In this document: in pieces, positions 56,436-64,000 of the stretch
Numbering within the stretch: position 1 is the first letter of the stretch
Layout of the letters: each line of letters begins with the position of its first letter
Assembly: GCA_023548195.1 (NCBI GenBank)
Contig: JAJHZJ010000061.1
Location: 8,597,378-8,661,377, forward strand
Source of the DNA: Bettongia penicillata ogilbyi
Taxonomy: Eukaryota > Chordata > Mammalia > Diprotodontia > Potoroidae
Reading direction: 5' to 3'
DNA length: 64,000 nucleotides
Program-made: the position numbers and the translations under genes
Notes under the pieces: generated by a model
What the model saw: only the letters and a program-made list of their open reading frames with translations
The model's database searches: none
Told to the model about the DNA's origin: nothing

Positions 56436-57918
56436 CCTTATCTACACCTGAATATATTCATATACGCATACCCTTATCTGTACCTGAATATATTCATATA
56501 CACATACCCTTATCTGTACCTGAATATATTCATATACACATACCCTTATGTTCACCTGAATATATTCATATATGCATACCCTTATGTACACCTGAATATA
56601 TTCATATACATACCCTTATGTACACCTGAATATATTCATATACGCATACCCTTATATACACCTGAATCTATTCATATACACATACCCTTATCTATACCTG
56701 AATCTATTCATATACACATACCCTTATCTACACCTGAATATATTCATATACATACCCTTATCTACACCTGAATCTATTCATATACGCATACCCTTATCTG
56801 TACCTGAATATATTCATATACACATACCCTTATCTGTACCTGAATATATTCATATACACATACCCTTATGTTCACCTGAATATATTCATATATGCATACC
56901 CTTATGCACACCTGAATATATTCATATACATACCCTTATGTACACCTGAATATATTCATATACGCATACCCTTATATACACCTGAATCTATTCATATACA
57001 CATACCCTTATCTATACCTGAATCTATTCATATACACATACCCTTATCTACACCTGAATATATTCATATACATACCCTTATCTACACCTGAATATATTCA
57101 TATACGCATACCCTTATCTACACCTGAATATATTCATATACGCATACCCTTATCTATACCTGAATCTATTCATATACACATACCCTTATCTACACCTGAA
57201 TATATTCATATACATACCCTTATCTACACCTGAATATATTCATATACGCATACCCTTATCTACACCTGAATATATTCATATACGCATACCCTTATCTACA
57301 CCTGAATATATTCATATACGCATACCCTTATCTACACCTGAATATATTCATATACATACCCTTATCTACACCTGAATATATTCATATACGCATACTCTTA
57401 TGTACACCTGAATATACTCATATACATACCCTTATCTATACCTGAATATATTCATATACATACCCTTATCTGTACCTGAATATATTCATATACGCATACC
57501 CTTATGTTCACCTGAATATATTCATATATGCATACCCTTATGTACACCTGAATATATTCATATACATACCCTTATCTACACCTGAATATATTCATATACG
57601 CATACCCTTATCTACACCTGAATATATTCATATATGCATACCCTTATCTACACCTGAATATATTCATATACATACCCTTATCTGTACCTGAATATATTCA
57701 TATACGCATACCCTTATGTTCACCTGAATATATTCATATATGCATACCCTTATGTACACCTGAATATATTCATATACATACCCTTATCTACACCTGAATA
57801 TATTCATATACGCATACCCTTATCTACACGTGAATATATTCATATATGCATACCCTTATCTACACCTGAATATATTCATATACATACCCTTATCTATACC
57901 TGAATATATTCATATACA
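56436..57918 (+). repeat. Higher-order block, copy 2
   Basis: Second copy of the 1,558-bp period. In the lines I compared it is identical to copy 1 except for a c-to-g change at 57830 (partner 56272), so the duplication is recent relative to the monomers. Confidence 0.85.
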
Positions 57919-58125
57919 TACCCTTATCTACACCTGAATATATTCATATACGCATACTCTTATGTACACCTGAATATACTCATATACATACCCTTATCTA
58001 CACCTGAATATATTCATATACATACCCTTATCTACACCTGAATATATTCATATACATACCCTTATCTACACCTGAATATATTCATATACATACCCTTATC
58101 TACACCTGAATCTATTCATATACAT

Positions 58126-58445
58126 GTACCTATACCTACATATTCACATATCCACATATACTTATATACAGATACCATCTATACTTACAATATGTATATA
58201 TACACATACCTATACTTACACATACGTATATATCTATACCTACATATATACACATACAAATGCACATACTTAATATATGCATATACTCACATACACACAT
58301 CTGCACTTACACATTTACCTAAACCTGCACTTACACATTAACCTATACCTGCACACATACACATACCTATCTATACCTACATATTTACATATGCCTATAC
58401 CTACACCTAACACATACAGATACACCCATACTCATACACTTAAGG
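58126..58445. repeat. Degenerate CATA/TACC simple sequence
   Basis: The ordered array decays into irregular 'cacatacctatacctacat' text, probably the seed or the eroded edge of the array. Confidence 0.75.
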
Positions 58446-58555
58446 TTGTGCTGGTAAATATTTAACAACTAGCTTTCTTTTTTAAAATACTATGTAAGAC
58501 ATACTTTTAAAGTTTAGTCTGCATCATTTAACATTTTCTCCATCACTTTCTCTAG

Positions 58556-58610
58556 ATGATGAGCAGAAGAATAAACCAAGTCCTGATTAGAAGAGTTGGC
58601 CCATTTCCAG
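58556..58610 (+). other. Possible small coding exon
   Basis: 55 bp between a good acceptor (pyrimidine-rich 'tttctccatcactttctctag', counted to 58555) and a good donor (CAG|GTATAA after 58610). It opens with two ATG codons and reads MMSRRINQVLIRRVGPFP with one base left over. I do not recognise the protein. It lies 4.6 kb downstream of the donor in CpG island 2. The match to splice signals may be chance. Confidence 0.15.
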
Positions 58611-58669
58611 GTATAAATGCTTATTTTGAAAATTTAACCATGGGTTTGAGAGCTGGTTCTAGTTCACAC

Positions 58670-58737
58670 TTGTGTATGTGTGTATGTATGTATTCGTATA
58701 TATATGTATAGAAACAAATACACACACATATATATAA
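58670..58737. repeat. TG/TA microsatellite patch
   Basis: 'tgtgtatgtgtgtatgtatg' followed by TATA and CACA words. Confidence 0.85.
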
Positions 58738-58809
58738 TTTTGTTTAGATCTGTGATTTCATTCTCATGTAAAGACCTCTAATGAAGAACACCATTATTAA
58801 CATATAGTC

Positions 58810-59000
58810 TTAGATAATAACAACAATAGCTAGCATTTGTATAGTTGTTTGGCACAATGAGGGGTTAAATGATTTGCCTGTGGTCATTCAATAAGCATTT
58901 AATAGGGGTCTGCTTTGTAGCAGACCAGTTTCTGTGGTCCAGAGCTTACATTTTATGGAAGGAGACAACAAGTCTGTGTGTAAACACATTCAGAATAAAT
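58810..59000. repeat. Deleted reverse MIR followed by old 'aataagcattta' repeat
   Basis: 58810-58880: 'aacaatagctagcatttgta', then, after a deletion, 'ggggttaaatgatttgcct'. 58884-59000: 'tcaataagcatttaatagg' and 'agagcttacattttatggaa' belong to the 'gtgccaggcactg' class. Confidence 0.6.
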
Positions 59001-59109
59001 AAAAATTCAAAAAACAAAGGTACTTAAAGACTTTACATGTTAGAGGAAGAACTTGATCCAGGTCTTCCTTACCCTGAGGCTGGCCCTCCATCCCCACTAA
59101 CTCTTTTTG

Positions 59110-59215
59110 GACTTTTAATTTATTTTTTATTGGACTTTTATTTGAATTCCAAATTCTCTCTCTCCCAACTTCCCTTCCACCACCCACTGAGAAAGCAAGA
59201 CAAAACTGCTACAAA
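59110..59215 (-). mobile_element. L1 3' UTR scrap, reverse
   Basis: 'attccaaattctctctctcc' followed by 'cccactgagaaagcaagaca' resembles the reverse L1 3' UTR text at 12440-12500. Confidence 0.5.
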
Positions 59216-60064
59216 TTATTAATGCTATATCTACTATATGTATATTTACTATTTATACTAATACGTGCTATATTTATACTTACCCTCCTCGCAACACCCA
59301 GCCATCCTTGATCATGTCCACCATACCTGCCGCTTCCCATAACATTGGTTAAGGACCCATATACCAACATCTTTGCCACCCCATGCCCCTTAGAAAAGAC
59401 AGAACAAAAGCTCATTACATTTGTTCTAGACCTAATTTGATCTGAGTTCTTCAGGCCCATGCGAAGCCTGGGTTGGTTCTGAAGCTATAAACAGAATGAG
59501 ATTACTGTACTGTGGTTTCCATAACCTGACTTTCACTGAGGAGATATTTGGACATTATTCATTTGCATCAGTTTTCCTTAGATGGACTTGCTGGAACTTT
59601 CAGATTTTTTTTCCCTACGAGGCATAAAGATCGACAGTCATAATTTACTAAAGAACACAAGCAGAGATGCCAACCATTCACAGAGACCAAAGAGGCAGGA
59701 CTACTGGGAACTGGCTTTTTGCCGAATGCTTGCGGTGCAGCTCCTCCCTGCTGAGCCAGACAGATTTACCAAGCTGCTTGAATATCGAGGCCTGGCTCAT
59801 GGGATCTTCACATAATGCCCCTTCAGAGTCCCCATTTCCTCCTAGAGAGATCTGTAAATCACTCTTGGTCCCACCTTCATCAGTTTGCCTTTTTTTTTAA
59901 TGTATTTTTCTTTTTCCTTCTTTCCCCTTTATAATCAGAATTTTCTAGGTGCCAGGACCCACTCACTCACTGCCTTGCTTTGGATCAGTGTGCTCAGAGC
60001 TGTCCCTGGAATGACCCAGCTTTGGGAAGCAGAAACCCTTGGTCCAGCTGCTTTTGGTTGACCG
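59216..60064. other. Unassigned sequence
   Basis: No gene recognised. Two overlapping 77-codon plus-strand frames at 59582-59900 show no known domain. Confidence 0.4.
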
Positions 60065-60255
60065 TGTGGCATAATTGAAAAACAGTGCATTGAGAATTAG
60101 AGGACATGAGTTCATATTCCATCTTTGCTGCTTGTGATTTACATGGTGTTAGGCAAGTAAGCCAGCTTCTTTCGGCCTCAGTTTCCCCTCATCTATAAAA
60201 TGAGGGGACTGAACTAAATAATCTCCAGTCCCCTTTCAGTTCTAAATCCTATGGC
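60065..60255 (+). repeat. MIR-type SINE
   Basis: 'tgcattgagaattagaggac', 'atctataaaatgaggggact' and 'tccagtcccctttcagttct'. Confidence 0.8.
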
Positions 60256-62660
60256 TAGCAGTTGTAGTTGACCCTTCAATCTAATGTTTTTTTCTCAGAT
60301 ATAAAGATGTGCATTACTCCCAGTAATCATAATACATTAAAACCTAGATTTAGAAAGAGATGAAAATCAGGAATGGTTATTCACTTTACAGAAGGATTCA
60401 TAAAATTCATTTAATATAAAGCTTTCTCCATGCATTGAACAAGAGTTTATCATAGGCACAGAAATGTGATCAATATGCAGCTTTTTCAGAAAAATTTCTA
60501 CTATATAAAACATGTACCTGTATAGGTGTCTCTAGCAAGACGATGGATAATCATACCAACACCTTTACTACTCCTCTGATGGGTTCAATACTCCCTTATC
60601 TTGTGTACAGCTTCTGGGCAGGTATCTTGAATGACTGCCTACCCACCTTTCTCACTGATACATGCCTCTTTCATAGGTGTGCCCAACCCATTTGTCCGTT
60701 CTTGGACTTAGGAGATAATTGTCTCCAGTGATGTCAAAATGGAATTATACTAATATATCAATACAACACTAATACTGTCTTTTTGACACCGGAATTATTA
60801 AAAGGCGCTATTAAATTTAGTAAAAATGACAATCCTTTAAGAATTAATTTGTAGATTTAATTAAATAACCAATTAAAACAACAGTGGCTTTCCTTTCAAT
60901 TGATTTGTGTATACCCTAAAATATGGGTATATTTGGTTGTTCTTAATGGAGTTCTCCCTTGTGGGCTAATGTGCTCCAAATGATGAGATAAGGTGGCGGC
61001 TCTGCTGTTCACTGGTGGATGCTCTAAGATGTCAGAATCCAGGGGGTATCTGAGCTCCTGGATTCTGTCAGGAGGGAGGCACAAACTTGGAAAAGAATAT
61101 GGAAACAAACAGATGGAGAACCACATGGAAAGGAGTTTCCTGGTGTGCTACTGAGCATCAGTGAGCTGGTCAGTGAGGTTTAGACTGAAGAGAGATGAAG
61201 GAAAAATTGACATTTAGCCCACACTGTCCATTCGAGTACTGAGAAAGAGTTCTCCAAATGCTCATAAGTTTTCCTTGTGAAATTTCTTTCTCATTCACTA
61301 CTTTTTAAAAACTAACTTTAATCACCAATTATACTAATTGATTTTCCTTGCCTTAATTAAATGCTTTTACATCTGTGTACCTGCTTTGACTTTGAATAAG
61401 ATAGCATTGTACTGATGGAGGCTTATACTGTGATTTACAAAACTTACTGCCCAAAATAGTTCATACTGATAGTGAGCCTGGGAAAAGAAGTTAGGGGCTC
61501 CAGAGCCATAGTTTTCAGGGTGAGGTTTTATACCCACATTTGTACAAAGAGTAACCAATCTGCCCCTTTTCATTGCGTTAGAATCTTGTCTGTGTTCTCC
61601 CACAGGGAATCCTTTACAGAGTAACAACCCAAACTACTCAGGGCCATCCTGTAGTCTAGACCTTTTTACCAAGGCAGTTTTAGGCCTTCATCTAATTCCT
61701 TTGATCTCCCTACCTGACATTTTCTTACCATTTTTCCTTGATAACATCCCTTATACCACTTCTTGCACACAGGTTATTATTAGAAGTAGCTGCTTACACT
61801 ATTGTTGGGTCACTCTGTTGCCCTCTGGGTCATCTGCTATGTTGAATCTTCAGGGACTGCTTTTTCATTTGCAGCTATACAGTGTTGTCAGGAATATATT
61901 GGGGTCTAAAAAAAAAAGATGGATCTTTGTGTTGGGCATCAGCATGGGATCATCAAAGCCTGGCACAATTTCTCAAATGCAATCTAGCCTGCTCTCCCCC
62001 TCTGCCATTCAATTCTAGGCATAATTAATGCTCTCTTGCAGTGCCTGTTCCACATGTATGTCCTAATATGTTAACTCAGGAGGCTGGCTGTCCAATTGCC
62101 TGTCACAGCTTGGACAATATATATTTTTATCCACTTACTTTTTCCCTCATGGATGATTAGGCCAATGTCTTTCGACCTTACATCTCATTAAGGAGACCCT
62201 CTAACATTCTTGGGTTTGAGACAGTCAGTACTGTATCTTCTACAGACAGGAATGACTGGAGAACCTTACCATTTGGGAGGAAGTCATTTTCCTTTTGTAT
62301 CCTGGGCAGGGCATCCTCCTTGACCATGGCTAATAATCAGAGGGGTACTACTGTTCATTCCTGTTCTTCTACCTTTCTGGCAACTCTTTCTCCTTCCTCA
62401 AGATGCCCCTTCCAAATTTTCTCATTTCTTTTGGAAGACCTGTTGTCCTTTCTGGCCTCCCAGATTGATACTCTCATTATCTCCTATCCCTTGCTTCCTC
62501 CTACCCCACATTTACAATTAGTAGCAGGATGGGTACTGTTTCTACCCACATCCACAGTATCCTTCATATCTAACTCTTCTGGACTCATATAACCAGGGGC
62601 GCCTTTAGAGTGTGTGTGGCCCCAGGCCATACTTTTTGGGGACCTTCAAACCGCTCATCA
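60256..62660. other. Unassigned sequence
   Basis: No gene or repeat that I can name. 61300-62600 contains several modest open frames (105 codons at 61701-62018 plus, 90 codons at 62320-62592 plus, 86 codons at 61367-61627 minus) without family resemblance. An old LTR or RTE origin is possible but unsupported. Confidence 0.4.
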
Positions 62661-62664
62661 GTTC

Positions 62665-62940
62665 TTATAAGTCCAGGTTTTTCTGAAATCTTCCTGCTCA
62701 TCCTTTCTAATAGCACAATAGTATTTCATTATATTCATATACCACGACTTGTTCAGTCATTACCCAATTGATGGGCATCTCCTTAATTTCCAATTCTTTG
62801 CCACCACAAAAAAAGCTGATATAAATATTTTTGTACATTTGGGTCCTTTTCCCATTTTTGGGATCTTTTTGAAATACAGACCTAGTAGCGGTATTGCTGG
62901 GTCAAAGGCTATGCACAGTTTTATAATGACATTTAATTTC
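62665..62940 (-). mobile_element. 5'- and 3'-truncated L1, reverse
   Basis: The minus-strand frame at 62760-62942 reads 'AFDPAIPLLGLYFKKIPKMG' and 'VVAKNWKLRRCPSIG', the C-terminus of L1 ORF2. The 3' UTR is cut at about 62665. Confidence 0.85.
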
Positions 62941-62944
62941 ATGA

Positions 62945-63770
62945 AATAAGTAATTTTATAGATAATTTTTATTCCATCTTATGCTAAACTTTAGGTTTTT
63001 TTAAAGTATTGTTTGTTGTAGTGGCAGTCCAAATCAACCAGAAAATAGAATGTTAATACTGGCTTTGCACTTTACAGTGTCCTGTTTTTGGAAGGCCCAG
63101 GTGCTACAACTCTATCTTGAAACTAAAATAGTAACCACTTTGTGTTAATTATATAAAATACATCAAAATTAGAACTTAAGAAAATAGAATCAACTGGTAC
63201 TTTTCAATTGCTGATATAAACTTAAAACATTTTCATATTAAAACTATACTACACTTTGTTTTTTTGCACTATTTTTTGTGATAGTTTAACATAGTAAACA
63301 TGATACATAGATAGTGAACATGAAAAGTACAAATTAAAATAATCTGGTCTGCGAACAGATACTCTAATCTTTAAAGTAATATTACATAACAGAAGGTACT
63401 ATCTTACAGCATGATTGACCTAGTATGTATATGCACTTTGACAACAGGGAGTAGTCTGGCCCTTCTTTAGATAGGAGCATTTTAATATTTATAGTTACGG
63501 TCATACCATTTTATAATACATTTTAAGGCAAATTTGAAGACATAGTAGCTTATTTTGTGAATTATTAAGAACTTAGGTAAAGCACCCAGAATTTTTAAGC
63601 AGCCAGTATGGGATATATTTGAAATGCTGAGAAGTAGATATAGGACATCAAAAGCAGTAGTTAATTGTTCAGAACATAGAGAGTATGCTACTAATATCAA
63701 TATTTAAAGATTTTAAAAATCAGTATTTTAGTGAGAATAAAAAGGGTTTTGTACCATTAATAAGAGGGAA
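62945..63770. other. Unassigned AT-rich sequence
   Basis: No gene or repeat recognised. Confidence 0.45.
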
Positions 63771-63772
63771 GC

Positions 63773-63982
63773 TGTGTTGTACCAGGACTGCAGTTAGGAA
63801 GACTTGAATTCAAATATGGCCCCAGATACTTACTAGCTGTATGACCCTGAATAAGTCACTTAACTCTGTTTTGCCTCAGTTTCCTCATTTGTAAAATAAA
63901 CTGGAGAAGGAAATGGCAAAACATTCTAGTATCTTTGTCAAGAAAACCCCAACTGGGGTCACAGACAACTGAACAGCAAAAA
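63773..63982 (+). repeat. Marsupial SINE, near full length
   Basis: 'caggactgcagttaggaaga', 'acttactagctgtatgaccc', 'cctcagtttcctcatttgta', 'ggagaaggaaatggcaaaac', 'tttgtcaagaaaaccccaac'. Together with 419-645 it brackets the window with the marsupial-specific tail. Confidence 0.9.
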
Positions 63983-64000
63983 CCATTAATAAATAAAATA

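Larger units (their letters stand above)
54501..58125 (+). repeat. AT-rich minisatellite with higher-order structure
   Basis: Roughly 100 tandem monomers of 34 or 36 bp, built as 'cctgaatatattcatatac', an optional 'gc' or 'ac', 'ataccc' and 'ttatctaca' (or tgtac, tgttcac, tatac). Each monomer has the 12-bp perfect palindrome tgaatatattca (some carry 'gaatctattc'). Base composition is about two-thirds A+T. Variant monomers recur in fixed order: a block of about 320 bp (54991 and 55311) and a larger block with exact period 1,558 bp. No open frame of note. Confidence 0.95.

Noticed and set aside
54501..58125. CRISPR-like regular repeats
   Set aside because: Units are contiguous with no unique spacers, and the genome is mammalian. 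It is a minisatellite.

Overview
The window reads as nuclear DNA of a marsupial (metatherian) mammal. The main clue is a tRNA-headed SINE seen many times on both strands. It has a MIR-like core (tgtgaccctgggcaagtca) and a tail (ggagaaggaaatggcaaac ... ccaagaaaacccc) that I know only from marsupial genomes. A BovB/RTE-type LINE, degenerate L1s, old L2 and L3/CR1 pieces, MIRs and hAT-Charlie DNA transposons fit this. The species cannot be named from the window.

I found no intact protein-coding gene. Almost every open frame lies in a repeat, a GC-rich island or a tandem array. The one cellular-gene-derived sequence I can name is a broken, intronless copy of ribosomal protein RPS23 on the minus strand (about 45.62-46.15 kb). 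Its poly(A) abuts a 5'-truncated L1 in the same orientation, the layout expected of a chimeric retrotransposition product.

Layout: 1-36 kb is AT-rich intergenic or intronic DNA packed with SINE/MIR, L2, L3/CR1, L1 (9.5-10.3, 12.3-13.2, 25.8-27.2 and 28.8-31.7 kb), RTE (32.85-34.13 kb) and hAT pieces. At 36.2-37.8 kb there is a strong CpG island, followed by a G-run block (37.93 kb) and a 1.24-kb GC-rich minisatellite with a 21-bp unit (38.37-39.61 kb). From 41 to 52 kb is again repeat-rich, with a nested Charlie element that keeps its target duplication and the RPS23-L1 chimera. A second CpG island occupies 52.7-54.0 kb and holds a perfect CRE palindrome and a consensus splice donor. It is followed by a 3.6-kb AT-rich minisatellite (54.50-58.13 kb; 34/36-bp monomers) with nested higher-order periods of about 320 bp and exactly 1,558 bp. 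From 58.1 to 64 kb is ordinary repeat-bearing sequence.

The two CpG islands are the likeliest promoters, so the window probably covers the 5' end of one or more genes whose coding exons lie mostly outside. A small possible exon (58556-58610) is flagged with low confidence. The most unusual structures are the two minisatellites, each directly downstream of a CpG island, and the RPS23-L1 fusion. All repeat-family names come from recognition by eye, not from a search.
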